64,000 nt of DNA from Paraburkholderia fynbosensis (GCF_902859935.1 NZ_CADIKI010000001.1:496001-560000); one strand, 5' to 3'; shown: positions 49,706 to 59,098, numbered from the stretch's first letter. A program made the numbers and translations. Notes: generated by a model from the letters alone, not told the origin.

Positions 49706-50665
49706 TTATTCCATCCCCAGCCGCGCCCGAATCGCCGGCAGCATGTATTCGACCGCCGCGCGCCCTTCCTCGATCGCCGGCGCCGCGCGGTGAAAATCGA
49801 AAATGCCCATGCCGCCCAGTCGCGGCTGAATCAGGATATCCGCCGGTTCGCCGGCAAGGCGGCTGCGCGAAATCCGCACCTGCATGATGTCGATGCTTTG
49901 CGCGATCGAACTCAGCATCGACGGCACGCGCGCGCTCGGCGCGGGCGCCACGCGCACGTCATCGGTGGAGCTGGCGTCGGCGGGCGCCAGCCAGCGCGGC
50001 CACGGCTTGCCGTTGCGGCGCAGCGCGACGGGCGGCGGCGCGCCCGGATCGAGCGAGGGCGTTTCGACCACCCCGCCGCCGAAGTCTCGGCCGTTCAGAA
50101 TGTCGTTGTTCAGATCGACCGCGATCACACAGTCCGCACGCATGCCGCGCGCCACCGAGACCGGCACCGGATTGCTCAGGCCGCCGTCCACGAGCCACAC
50201 GCCGTTGTGCCACACCGGCGTGAAGATGCCGGGAATCGCAATCGAGGCGCGCACCGAATCGATCGTGCTGCCCTCCTGCAACCAGATTTCACGGCCCGTA
50301 TCGAGCTCGGTGGCGACCGCGGCGAACGGCAGGTTCAACTGCCCGATGGAACGGCCGTTGAATTTGTCCGCGAATAGCTGGATCACCTTGCGCCCGCCGA
50401 GCAGACCGCCCGAGATGCGCAGATCGAGCAGACGCACCACGGTCTGCCACGTGAGCCGCGCGACCCACTCCTCGAGCCAGTCGAGGTCGCCGTTCGCGTA
50501 CACCGCGCCCACCAGCGCGCCGATCGAGGTGCCGCACACCACGTCGGGCTTGATGCCCGCGTCATGCAACGCGCGAATCGCCCCGATATGCGCCCAGCCG
50601 CGCGCGGCGCCGCCTCCCAACACCAGCCCGATCCGGCTGTACCGACGTCGACGTATCATTGTCAT
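49706..50665 (-). CDS. Patatin-like phospholipase (RssA-type)
   Basis: 319 residues from the ATG at 50665; a GTG one codon upstream is possible. The oxyanion loop LVLGGGAARGWAHIG, nucleophile motif GTSIGA (S47) and catalytic VDGGLSNPVPV form the Ser-Asp dyad. The product likely hydrolyses acyl esters at the membrane; the substrate is unknown. The BamE-like gene lies upstream of it on the same strand. Confidence 0.88.
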   Translation of the reverse strand: MTMIRRRRYSRIGLVLGGGAARGWAHIGAIRALHDAGIKPDVVCGTSIGALVGAVYANGDLDWLEEWVARLTWQTVVRLLDLRISGGLLGGRKVIQLFADKFNGRSIGQLNLPFAAVATELDTGREIWLQEGSTIDSVRASIAIPGIFTPVWHNGVWLVDGGLSNPVPVSVARGMRADCVIAVDLNNDILNGRDFGGGVVETPSLDPGAPPPVALRRNGKPWPRWLAPADASSTDDVRVAPAPSARVPSMLSSIAQSIDIMQVRISRSRLAGEPADILIQPRLGGMGIFDFHRAAPAIEEGRAAVEYMLPAIRARLGME

Positions 50666-50683
50666 CACCCCGCTTCTTATTTT

Positions 50684-51235
50684 CTATCGCCCTCGTATCA
50701 CGTCCGAGCGCGAGGTCGTGTACACCTTCAAATTGCGGTCGAAGTGCACGTTGAAAGTCCCTTCCTCGGTCACGCCGCCCTCACGCCACTTCCAGCTCCA
50801 CACGGTCTCCGGCTTCAGAGGAAACACCGCGACCTCGCCGGGCTTACCGAGCAGCCGGCGCACCTCGTCCTCGCTCATGCCCATGCGGATCTTCGCGAAG
50901 CTGGCCGCCGTCAGCACCTGCGTAATGGCCTGCAGCTTGCCGTCACGGTCGATGTCGACCATGTACGTGTTCAGCCCTTGCGGGCCGCGCGGATATTCGA
51001 AGCGCTTCGAGCCATCGGTGAAGGTGCGCTCGGTTTCTGGCTTGCCCATCTGCTCGCGGATCTGCGCCTCGGTCGTGATGCCCGGCGTCAGGTTTCTGAG
51101 CAGCAACGCATCGGGTTTGACGGCGTTGAAGAAGTCTTTGAGTTTTTGCACGGCGTAGTCGCTCTGTCGATCGTCGCAGCCGGTGAGTGCGACGCACGTG
51201 GCCAACATCGCGACGCTAAGCAGTTTCAGGCTCAC
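50684..51235 (-). CDS. BamE/SmpA/OmlA-like outer-membrane lipoprotein
   Basis: 183 residues from a GTG at 51235, chosen because AGGGA precedes it and it begins the signal peptide (VSLKLLSVAMLATCVALTGC). The lipobox LTGC gives a lipidated Cys. Two BamE-fold units appear in tandem (LTPGITTEAQIREQMGKPET and KIRMGMSEDEVRRLLGKPGE), unlike the single unit of BamE, so it is not BamE itself. Confidence 0.8.
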   Translation of the reverse strand: MSLKLLSVAMLATCVALTGCDDRQSDYAVQKLKDFFNAVKPDALLLRNLTPGITTEAQIREQMGKPETERTFTDGSKRFEYPRGPQGLNTYMVDIDRDGKLQAITQVLTAASFAKIRMGMSEDEVRRLLGKPGEVAVFPLKPETVWSWKWREGGVTEEGTFNVHFDRNLKVYTTSRSDVIRGR

Positions 51236-51888
51236 GGCGAATTCCCTGTGCGGATGCGCTGTCAAACGCGCATTCCCGTATGTAGTGCCTCCCAAGGGGG
51301 CTTCCTTCGGAACGAGCTACAGGATAACCGCACCCGGCACAAACCGCGAGCGAGGTTGACACGGCGGCACGTGGCCGTCGCGTATGCAAGTCGATTGAAA
51401 ACCGGGAATTCGCGCGCGTCTGCGCGGCACGTCGCAAAAGCGCGACGAAAGCGCGGCGCCGCAGTGGCGTGAAGGCCGCGGGGGCGGTGGCGAACTGAAA
51501 GCCGCAGTGCGCGGCTCATCGCAGACAAGCACGACACAGCGCGACCACAAGCAAAAAGGCGACGCTAGAAAAAAGCGTCGCCAGGTCGGTCGATACAGTC
51601 GACCGGAAGTGAAAGCGGCCACTGGCCGCCAGTTACGAAGCACCGTGGACGACGCGCAGCGGTCCGGTTCCGTCGAAGCGGTGAGCAACCTTGGCTGCAC
51701 ACCTTGCGCCATCGCCGGAATGGCAAACCGCTGCTTGTTTGGCCGCCCTGGTCCCTCGATAAGCCTTCCAAGTGCAGATAATCTAATCGCATTAGCCGGT
51801 TTAGACGAGAGCGCGTTTACACCGAATTGGCAGATGATTTGGGCGGCGCGAGCGAATGGCGTTCATGCTCACGCGCCCGCCCGCCGCA
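51236..51888. other. 653-bp intergenic region with one terminator
   Basis: No recognisable gene. It contains the minus-strand terminator at 51558-51582 and an AT-rich patch near 51771-51800 that could be a promoter. Confidence 0.45.
51558..51582 (-). terminator. Minus-strand terminator in a gene-free region
   Basis: Nine-base arms GGCGACGCT and AGCGTCGCC with a 7-nt loop; downstream in the minus direction is TTTTT. It is 306 bp beyond the binding-protein stop, so it ends a long 3' UTR or an unlisted small RNA. Confidence 0.6.
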
Positions 51889-52875
51889 TCAAGGCAACGG
51901 AAAGCTGCGGTCGAAACTCGTGCGCACGTCCAGATGCGCGCGGATCACGTTGGCGGCTTCGTAGGTATCGGCGGTGCGCTGCTGCGCGCTGACGACGCTG
52001 TCGTCGATCGTCACCGGATGCACCTGGCCGCGCTGATAAACCGTCTTCAGCACGTCGACCGGCAGGCCGGTCACGCGTGACTGCATCGCCGCGACTTCGT
52101 CGGGATGCGACAGCGCCCAGCGTTGGCCGAGCGCCACGCGCCGCAGGAAATCGGCGAGTTGCGCGCGTTTGCCGGCGATCGCGCGATCCGTCGCGACCTG
52201 GTAGCTCAGCCCTTCGGACAGACCGACGCCATTCGCGATGATGCGGTCGTGATCGCGCGCTTCGCCCAGCGCCGTATACGGATCCCACACCGACCACGCG
52301 TCGACGCTGCCTGACGCGAGCGCCGCCTTGGCATCGGCGGGCGCGAGAAACACGAAGGTGACCTCGCTCACGGGCACGTTGGCCTTCTTCAAGGCGGCAA
52401 GCGCGAGATAGTGGCCGATCGAGCCGCGTGTCGTCGCGATGCGCTTGCCCTTCAAACTCGCCGCGTCGTTGAGCGGCGAATTCGCAGCGACGACAATCGC
52501 GAGATCGAGCGGCGTCGAGCGCGTCGCGGCCACCGCCCGCACCTGAGCGCCCGCTGCCAGCGCGAAGACGAGCGGTGCATCGCCGAGCCCGCCGACATCG
52601 ACCGCGCCCGCGTTCAACGCTTCACCGAGCGGTTGCGCAGCCGGAAAGTTGAACCATTCGATCCTGTACGGCAGGTCTTTCAACTGGCCCGACGCTTCGA
52701 GAATGCCGCGCGTCTGCAAGGACTGGTCGCCGACTTTGAGCACCGGCAGATCGGCCGCATGAGCGGGCGCGGCGCACAGCAGCGCCGCCATCGTCAGCGT
52801 GACGGTGCGAACCGGTGCGGACCACGCACGCTTCGAAACAGAGAGGAGGTCGAACGAAAAACGCAGAGTCGTCAT
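51889..52875 (-). CDS. Sulfonate-type ABC substrate-binding protein (SsuA-like)
   Basis: 328 residues. A signal peptide ending near APAHA precedes an SsuA/TauA-like fold (LKVGDQSLQTRGILEASGQL, ALNAGAVDVGGLGDAPLVFA, GSVDAWSVWDPY). It likely binds alkanesulfonates or similar. No permease or ATPase gene is adjacent. It is divergent from a decayed LysR gene and lies on the same strand as the four-gene sulfur cluster. Confidence 0.85.
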   Translation of the reverse strand: MTTLRFSFDLLSVSKRAWSAPVRTVTLTMAALLCAAPAHAADLPVLKVGDQSLQTRGILEASGQLKDLPYRIEWFNFPAAQPLGEALNAGAVDVGGLGDAPLVFALAAGAQVRAVAATRSTPLDLAIVVAANSPLNDAASLKGKRIATTRGSIGHYLALAALKKANVPVSEVTFVFLAPADAKAALASGSVDAWSVWDPYTALGEARDHDRIIANGVGLSEGLSYQVATDRAIAGKRAQLADFLRRVALGQRWALSHPDEVAAMQSRVTGLPVDVLKTVYQRGQVHPVTIDDSVVSAQQRTADTYEAANVIRAHLDVRTSFDRSFPLP

Positions 52876-53061
52876 GGCGATGCTTGCCCGATGGCACGAA
52901 GTGATTTGCCATCGACGATAAGGGACGCCTCTGTATAAGACAAACGCATTATTCTGCTAAGCAAATAGGCGAACGATATTGAGCGCGATGCGGGCGTGCG
53001 CAGCGCGGCGGGTATTTTCGAACGCATTCTTTTTGCGCTCTCGTGCCCAGCACCGCACATC

Positions 53062-53346
53062 ATGAGGATCGACGAAATCGACGCCTACCTCGCTGTCATT
53101 CGCTGCCAGTCGCTGCAATAGGCCGAGTTGCCACTGCAACTGGTAACGGGCGGCAACGGGCTCGGCCTCGTGCCGCTACCGCCGCCGCACGCGCGCACGC
53201 CGACGCGCTCGATATCGTCACGCTCAGCGACTTCAAGCCGCTGAGCGACATCTGGCTCGTGCAGCCGCGCGTACCCGACAAGCTGCAACAGCCGGTTGAA
53301 CCATTCGGCGCGGTCATCGAGCGAGCGTTCAAGGAGACGCGCAAGC
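53062..53346 (+). pseudogene. LysR-family regulator, broken with internal deletion
   Basis: The start MRIDEIDAYLAVIRCQSLQ (53062-53118) is followed by TAG. In the same frame QLVTGGNGLGLVP (LysR C-terminal segment) appears directly after it. A neighbouring frame continues DIVTLSDFKPLSDIWLVQPR and ends near FGAVIERAFKE. The HTH remainder and most of the effector domain are deleted, so no functional regulator remains. It is divergent from the SsuA-like gene. Confidence 0.7.
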
Positions 53347-53373
53347 AGCGGTCGAAGTCAACTCAAATCAAAG

Positions 53374-54975
53374 TCAAAGCACGCGAAACCCATGCGTGCC
53401 ATCGCGCCCCAACTGCGCGACGAGCCCATACTCCCACTCCAGATATGCGTTCATCGCTTCGTGGGCGTTATCGGTGCCTTCATACGGACGCCGGTAACGA
53501 TCGATGCGCGGCGACACCATGCGCGTCTCGCCGCTCTCGAGCGGAAAGCCCGCTTCGATCCACGCCGCCGTGCCGCCGCTGAGCACTTGCACCGGGCGGC
53601 CCGTCAGCGCCGCCAGTTCGGGCGCGGCAAAGCGTGCAAGCTGGCTGCTGCCGCAGGTCACGACATAGCGTTGCGCATCCGGCAATTTGCGCACGGCCGC
53701 ATCGAGCAGGCTGCGAATCGCGAAGCACGCGCCGGGAATGTGGCGCTTCACATAGTTCGCGCTCGTCGTGAAATCGAGTACGACCGTGCCCGGCGACTGC
53801 AGCAGCGTGCGCAGCTCGGCCGGCGTGATTTCATCGGCCTCGGGCGGCGCGGGCGCAAGACGCGCGGGCGGCGCCGCGCCCTTCTCGGCGAAGTCGGCAG
53901 CGCTCAGACCGTCGACCACGTACACCTCGACGTTCATCTGCGCGAGCCATGACGCGCTCATATTCGCACGCACGCCGTCGTTGTCCGCGAGAATCACGCG
54001 CGCGCCGCGCACCGGCGTGAACATGTCGGTTTCCTGCACCAGCTGGCCGCCCGGCGCGCTGCGAAAACCGGGCACGTGGCCCGCTTCGTATTCCTCCGGC
54101 GTGCGCACGTCGAAGCGGTACACGCTGCGCACCGCCTCGTCGGCCCAGCGGCGCGCTTCGTCGCGCGATGTGCGGCCCACCTTCGCGCGATCCGCGACCG
54201 CGCGCGCGGCGTCGGCGGCGGCCAGACGCAGCGCGTCGTCGACGACCGGCTCGAAGCGCTGCGAACTGCCGTGCGCGAGCGCCTGCCCCGCCAGCGTCCA
54301 GCCAATCGTGCCGTTGCGCAGCGCCGCGACCGGATTCGGCACGCCCGCATTGATTAGCGACTGCGCGCCGATGATGCTGCGCGTGCGCCCCGCGCAATTG
54401 ACGATGATCCGCGTGGCCGGGTTCGGTGCGAGTTGCCGCGCGCGCAGCACCAGTTCGGCGCCCGGCACGCTGATGCTGCCAGGGATGTTCATGGTCTGGT
54501 ATTCGTCGAAGCGGCGCGCGTCGAGCACCACCACGTCGGCTTCGCTATCGAGCAGCGCCTGCACCTGCGGCGCCGACAGCGACGGCGTGTGGCGCACGCT
54601 TTCCACCAGTTCGCCGAACGCCTTGCTCGGCACGTTGACATCCTGAAACAGTTCGCCGCCGGCTTCGCGCCAGCCCTGCAGACCGCCTTCGAGCAAGGCG
54701 ACGTCGGTATAGCCGAGTTCGCCCAGACGCCGCGCGGCCCGTTCGGCAAGGCCTTCGCCGGCGTCGAACACGACAATCGGCACCGCCACGCGTGGCAGGC
54801 GCACGGGCGCGTCCAGTTCGAGCCGCGAGAGCGGCAGGTTGGCGGCAAACAACGGATGACTGCGCGCGTGCGGGTCTTCCTCACGCACGTCGACAAGTGC
54901 AATTTCTTCACGGGCGATAAGCGCGCCGCGCACGTCTTCAAATGATCGGGTACGGAATTCGTTGATGACACTCAT
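53374..54975 (-). CDS. Four-domain rhodanese (sulfurtransferase)
   Basis: 533 residues built of four rhodanese-type domains (about 10-110, 130-230, 255-360 and 380-490). Domain 2 has IIVNCAGRTRS and domain 4 YVVTCGSSQLA, each with a candidate active Cys. Domain 1 (IVVFDAGEG) and domain 3 (VILADNDGVR) lack it. It probably handles a sulfane sulfur or sulfite-derived group. Its start overlaps the dioxygenase stop by four bases, so the two are coupled. Confidence 0.88.
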   Translation of the reverse strand: MSVINEFRTRSFEDVRGALIAREEIALVDVREEDPHARSHPLFAANLPLSRLELDAPVRLPRVAVPIVVFDAGEGLAERAARRLGELGYTDVALLEGGLQGWREAGGELFQDVNVPSKAFGELVESVRHTPSLSAPQVQALLDSEADVVVLDARRFDEYQTMNIPGSISVPGAELVLRARQLAPNPATRIIVNCAGRTRSIIGAQSLINAGVPNPVAALRNGTIGWTLAGQALAHGSSQRFEPVVDDALRLAAADAARAVADRAKVGRTSRDEARRWADEAVRSVYRFDVRTPEEYEAGHVPGFRSAPGGQLVQETDMFTPVRGARVILADNDGVRANMSASWLAQMNVEVYVVDGLSAADFAEKGAAPPARLAPAPPEADEITPAELRTLLQSPGTVVLDFTTSANYVKRHIPGACFAIRSLLDAAVRKLPDAQRYVVTCGSSQLARFAAPELAALTGRPVQVLSGGTAAWIEAGFPLESGETRMVSPRIDRYRRPYEGTDNAHEAMNAYLEWEYGLVAQLGRDGTHGFRVL

Positions 54976-55631
54976 GGGGTAAGAGACTCCTTCGAGACAT
55001 TCCAGATATTCGGCAACACGTCGTTCGAGTAACCTGAGATGAAAGTCTTACGGCCCGCGTCGCCGGTATACACCGAGCGCGTCACCGCGCCAATATTTCC
55101 ACCGTACACGTGAATGCTGATCGACGCACGGTCGTCAAAAGCATTGCTCACGCGATGGATGTCGCCGATACGCGGCGACACCGCGTCCACGGCCCCCTGT
55201 TCGAGGCGCTGCGGTGCACCGTGTTCGATGAGCGCACCGCCCTCGCGGATACGGTAAGTTTGAGCAATTTCCGCGCCCCGCAACACGCCGATCAAACCCC
55301 AGACGGTGTGGTCGTGCACGGGCGTCGCCTGGCCGGGTCCCCACACAAAACTGACGATTGAGAAACGCTGCCGCGAGTCCGCGTGCAACAGGAATTGCTG
55401 ATACCGCTCGGGATGGGGCTGCGCGAACGCATCGGGCAGCCAGTCGTCGTGGGCGATCAGTTCGCGCAATGCGGCGGCGCCGGCTTCGAGCAGACGCGCT
55501 TCCTTGCGGGTTTCGTTTTGTAGTGCGTCGAGAGATTCATGGGTCGCGTCGTCATGCGCGGCCTCGTCGACAAGCGAAGCAATCCGGCCGACGAACACGC
55601 GCAGCCGGTCCGGCCTCAGCATCTGGGTCAT
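54972..55631 (-). CDS. Cysteine/mercaptopropionate dioxygenase-family enzyme
   Basis: 219 residues. H106, H108 (PVHDHTVWGLIGVLRG) and H159 (GDIHRVSN) form the iron site. G112 occupies the position held by Cys in mammalian CDO, the arrangement of bacterial mercaptopropionate dioxygenases. It oxidises a thiol to a sulfinate; the substrate is uncertain. It lies in the LLM/aldolase/rhodanese operon and overlaps the rhodanese gene by four bases. Confidence 0.85.
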   Translation of the reverse strand: MTQMLRPDRLRVFVGRIASLVDEAAHDDATHESLDALQNETRKEARLLEAGAAALRELIAHDDWLPDAFAQPHPERYQQFLLHADSRQRFSIVSFVWGPGQATPVHDHTVWGLIGVLRGAEIAQTYRIREGGALIEHGAPQRLEQGAVDAVSPRIGDIHRVSNAFDDRASISIHVYGGNIGAVTRSVYTGDAGRKTFISGYSNDVLPNIWNVSKESLTP

Positions 55632-55847
55632 GGGTGGGTTTGAAAAAGGGATCGGTCTGCGTCAGGCGCTCATGCGGTCCGCGCGAGCGCCGCGACGCGA
55701 CGCAGATGTCAGTCCATCGCGGCACGCCGTTCGCACAGCGCGGCGTGCGCGAAGCGCGCGGCGCCCACCGATCCGCTGGCGATCCGTTTGCGATCCGCCT
55801 GCCATCTGCGCCGCGAACCGCAGGCGTGCGGCGTCATTGAGATGCGC

Positions 55848-56684
55848 TCAAGTGAGCACGTCGGGCTCCGCTTCCACGAGCCCTTCCAGCAAGCTCTGGA
55901 ATGCAAACAGCGCACCGCCCGGACGGCCCACCTGCTCGTGCGTGAGCGCGGCGACGTCGTGCGCAATCGCTTGTGGGCTACCGGCGGCTTGCGCGAGCAG
56001 TTGCGCATGGCACGCGTTATCGAGCGCGATATACCACCAGGCCGCCGCTTCGACGCTTGGGCCCGCCGTGAGGATGCCGTGATTCTTCAGGATCACCGCC
56101 TTGCGCTCGCCGAGCGCGGTCGCGATCCGCGCCCCCTCCTCCGTGTCGAGCACGACGCCGCGAAAATCGTCGAACAGCGCATGGTCCTGATAGAACGCGC
56201 ACGCATCCTGAGTCAGCGGATCGAGCGTGCGGCCGAGCGTCGACCACGCCTTGCCGTACAGCGAATGCGTGTGAGCCGCCGCAATCACGTCGGGGCGCGC
56301 TTCGTGGATCGCCGCGTGAATCGCGAAGGCCGCCTGATTCAACGGCCCTTCGCCGACCACGATCTCGCCCTCGGCATTCACCAGCAACAGGTCGGACACG
56401 CGGATACGGCTGAAATGCTTGCCGAACGGATTGACCCAGAAGTGATCGGGCCACTCGGGGTCGCGCGCGGTGATATGACCCGCGAGCCCCTGATCGAAGC
56501 CATGGCGCGCAAACAGACGAAACGCGACGGCCAGCCGTTCCTGCCGATGCCGGCGTTCGGCCGCGATGCTCTCGCGCGGCGGCACATCGTCGAACCAGAA
56601 CTTGCGCAGCGGCGCGTGACGCGCGAGCGTCGGCGGCTCGGCTGCGTGCGGGGAGTCGGATGCGGCGAGAGAAAGTTCGGTCAC
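55848..56684 (-). CDS. Class II aldolase/adducin-family protein
   Basis: 278 residues. Zinc-binding His motifs are AAAHTHSLYGKAWSTLG and LKNHGILTAG, with an acidic loop (GLAGHITARDPEWPDHFWVN). The family cleaves or isomerises phosphorylated or keto sugars or acts as a decarboxylase; the substrate here is unknown. It lies 12 bp downstream of the LLM gene, with a 216-bp gap before the dioxygenase gene. Confidence 0.85.
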   Translation of the reverse strand: MTELSLAASDSPHAAEPPTLARHAPLRKFWFDDVPPRESIAAERRHRQERLAVAFRLFARHGFDQGLAGHITARDPEWPDHFWVNPFGKHFSRIRVSDLLLVNAEGEIVVGEGPLNQAAFAIHAAIHEARPDVIAAAHTHSLYGKAWSTLGRTLDPLTQDACAFYQDHALFDDFRGVVLDTEEGARIATALGERKAVILKNHGILTAGPSVEAAAWWYIALDNACHAQLLAQAAGSPQAIAHDVAALTHEQVGRPGGALFAFQSLLEGLVEAEPDVLT

Positions 56685-56696
56685 GCGCGTCTCCGT

Positions 56697-57776
56697 TCAG
56701 GCCGCCACGCGCTCGACGCGCGCGATGCGGTCACGGGTCGCGGGAATCAATTCACGGCCGTACTCGATCGCGTCTTCGAGCGGATCGAAGCCGCGTACGA
56801 GGAACGTCGACACGCCGAGCGCGTGATACTCGGCCAGCGTATCGGCGACCTGTTCTGCCGTGCCGACCAGCGCGGTCGAATTCGAACGTCCGCCGATTTC
56901 GCGCGCAATGCCGGTCCACAAGCGCTCGTCGGCGCGATCCGACTCGCCCGATGCCGCGAGCAGCCGCCGCGCGCCTTCGCTTTGCGCCGGACCGCCGACG
57001 CCGAGCCCCTGCGCCGCGCGCAGCCGCCGTGTTTCGGCGAGGATGTGCTCCGCGCGCTCCCACGCGGCGGCTTCGGTGGCCGCGAGAATCGGCCGGAACG
57101 ACACCGAGAAGCGCACGCTGCGGCCGTGCTTCGCGGCCTGCTCCCGCACGCGGGCCACCTGCTCCCGCACCTGGGCTTTCGACTCCCCCCACAGTGCATA
57201 GACGTCCGCGTGACGGCCGGCGATTTCGAGCGCAGGCGACGACGCGCCGCCAAAGTACACCGGAATATGCGGCTGTTGCACGGGCTTCACTTCGGAGAAG
57301 CCCTGTTCGAAGCGATAGTACTTGCCCGCATGATCGAAGGGCTTCGTCTCGGTCCAGATGCGGCGCAGGATATGCAGGTATTCGTCGGTGCGTGCGTAGC
57401 GTTCGTCGTGCGACAGGTAATCGCCATCGCGGCGCTGTTCGGCATCGTCGCCGCCGGAGATGATGTGCACCGCGAGGCGTCCGCCCGAGTAGTGATCGAG
57501 CGTCGCCAGCTGACGCGCGGCGAGCGTCGGCGCGACAAAACCCGGCCGGTGCGCGAGCATGAAGTGCACGCGGCTTGTCACGTTCGCCGCATGAGCGACG
57601 GTGAGTAGCGCGTCGGGGCTGGTCGAATGATGCGGCACGAGAATGCGGTCGAAGCCCGCGGCTTCATGTGCGCGGGCGAATTGCTCAACGTAGCCGACGT
57701 CGACCGTGGGGCCTTGCGGCGCGTGGGTTTCGGACACCTTGCGGGTCTGGATCATACCGATGAATTCGATGGACAC
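56697..57776 (-). CDS. LLM flavin-dependent monooxygenase (SsuD/SfnG-like)
   Basis: 359 residues with the alkanesulfonate/dimethylsulfone monooxygenase pattern: MIQTRKVSETHAP, ILVPHHSTSPDALLTVAHAA, HIISGGDDAEQRRDGDYL, VYFGGASSPALEIAGRHADV. It uses reduced FMN and oxygen, probably cleaving C-S bonds to yield sulfite. It heads the cluster; no flavin reductase gene is adjacent. Confidence 0.88.
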   Translation of the reverse strand: MSIEFIGMIQTRKVSETHAPQGPTVDVGYVEQFARAHEAAGFDRILVPHHSTSPDALLTVAHAANVTSRVHFMLAHRPGFVAPTLAARQLATLDHYSGGRLAVHIISGGDDAEQRRDGDYLSHDERYARTDEYLHILRRIWTETKPFDHAGKYYRFEQGFSEVKPVQQPHIPVYFGGASSPALEIAGRHADVYALWGESKAQVREQVARVREQAAKHGRSVRFSVSFRPILAATEAAAWERAEHILAETRRLRAAQGLGVGGPAQSEGARRLLAASGESDRADERLWTGIAREIGGRSNSTALVGTAEQVADTLAEYHALGVSTFLVRGFDPLEDAIEYGRELIPATRDRIARVERVAA

Positions 57777-58053
57777 GTCAGTGTCTCCCTGAATGGTTGC
57801 GCAGCGGGGCGGTAGCGTGTTGCGCCGGCTGCATGACGCTGTTCGAGGGGCCTAAGGTAGCAGCGCGACATGCGCTTGTTAAATATTGATCGGCCATATC
57901 TATATCGGCTTTGCATGTAACGTTTGAGCGGGCCGGCCGGGCCCAAACCCCCTTCGACGAACGTGGACATCCGCGCACCGTCAGCAGAAAAACGCAACCT
58001 TTGCCACAATGCCCCATCGCGCGAGAGCGCCGGAAACAGCAAACGAACAGACA

Positions 58054-59049
58054 ATGATCCCCTTCTCGGTCCTCGACCTTTCGCCGGTCACCGCGGGCGC
58101 CACACCGGCGGACGCGTTCAGAAATACGCTCGATCTCGCGCAGCATGCGGAAAAGTGGCACTACCGCCGCTTCTGGCTCGCGGAACATCACAACATGACA
58201 GGGATTGCCAGCGCGGCGACGTCGGTGGTGATCGGTTATGTGGCGGGCGGCACGAAGACGATCCGCGTCGGCTCCGGCGGCGTCATGCTGCCGAACCATG
58301 CGCCGCTCGTCATCGCCGAGCAGTTCGGCACGCTCGCGTCGCTCTACCCGGGTCGGATCGATCTCGGTCTCGGCCGCGCGCCGGGCACCGATCAAAGCAC
58401 CGCCCGCGCGCTGCGTCGCGATCTGCAGAACAGCGCCGATTCTTTCCCCGACGACGTCGTCGAGTTGCAACGCTATTTCGCCGATCCGGTGCCCGGCCAG
58501 CGCATTCGCGCGGTGCCGGGCGCGGGGCTGCACGTGCCGCTGTGGCTGCTCGGCTCGTCCTTGTTCAGCGCGCAGCTCGCCGCGGCGCTTGGCCTGCCGT
58601 TCGCGTTCGCGTCGCACTTCGCGCCCGATTACATGCTCACCGCGCTGCAGGTCTATCGCTCGCAGTTCCGGCCGTCGGCAACGCTCGACAAACCGCATGC
58701 GATGGTCGGCGTCAACCTGTTCGCTGCCGACACCAACGAGGAAGCGCAGCGTCTGTTCACCTCGCTGCAACAGCAGTTCATCAATCTGCGGCGAGGCACG
58801 CCCGGCCAGTTGCAGCCGCCGGTCGAGCGGATCGAGGCGTCGGAGATGGAATTGAACGGCGTCGCGCACTCGCTCGCGTGCACCGTGCTCGGCGATCGCG
58901 ACGCGGTGCGCGCAGGCCTGTTGTCGATCATCGATCAGACGGGCGCCGACGAATTGATGCTCACCGCGCAGATCTACGATCACGCAGCGCGGCTGCGGTC
59001 GTTCGAGATCGGCGCGCAAGTGCGCGACGAGTTGAGTGCCGGGAAGTAA
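58054..59049 (+). CDS. LLM-class oxidoreductase (YhbW-like)
   Basis: 331 residues from the ATG at 58054 ([20 protein letters not shown]); the longer frame is rejected. It matches YhbW-type luciferase-like proteins ([40 protein letters not shown]). Substrate unknown. It is divergent from the SsuD-like gene and ends at a clear terminator. Confidence 0.88.
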   Translation: MIPFSVLDLSPVTAGATPADAFRNTLDLAQHAEKWHYRRFWLAEHHNMTGIASAATSVVIGYVAGGTKTIRVGSGGVMLPNHAPLVIAEQFGTLASLYPGRIDLGLGRAPGTDQSTARALRRDLQNSADSFPDDVVELQRYFADPVPGQRIRAVPGAGLHVPLWLLGSSLFSAQLAAALGLPFAFASHFAPDYMLTALQVYRSQFRPSATLDKPHAMVGVNLFAADTNEEAQRLFTSLQQQFINLRRGTPGQLQPPVERIEASEMELNGVAHSLACTVLGDRDAVRAGLLSIIDQTGADELMLTAQIYDHAARLRSFEIGAQVRDELSAGK

Positions 59050-59065
59050 TCGCGCCGGCGTATGA

Positions 59066-59098
59066 ACAAGGGCGGCACAGTGACCGCCCTTGTTTTTT
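59066..59098 (+). terminator. Intrinsic terminator of the YhbW-like gene
   Basis: Ten-base arms ACAAGGGCGG and CCGCCCTTGT with an 8-nt loop, followed by TTTTT. Strong and plus-strand oriented. Confidence 0.85.
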
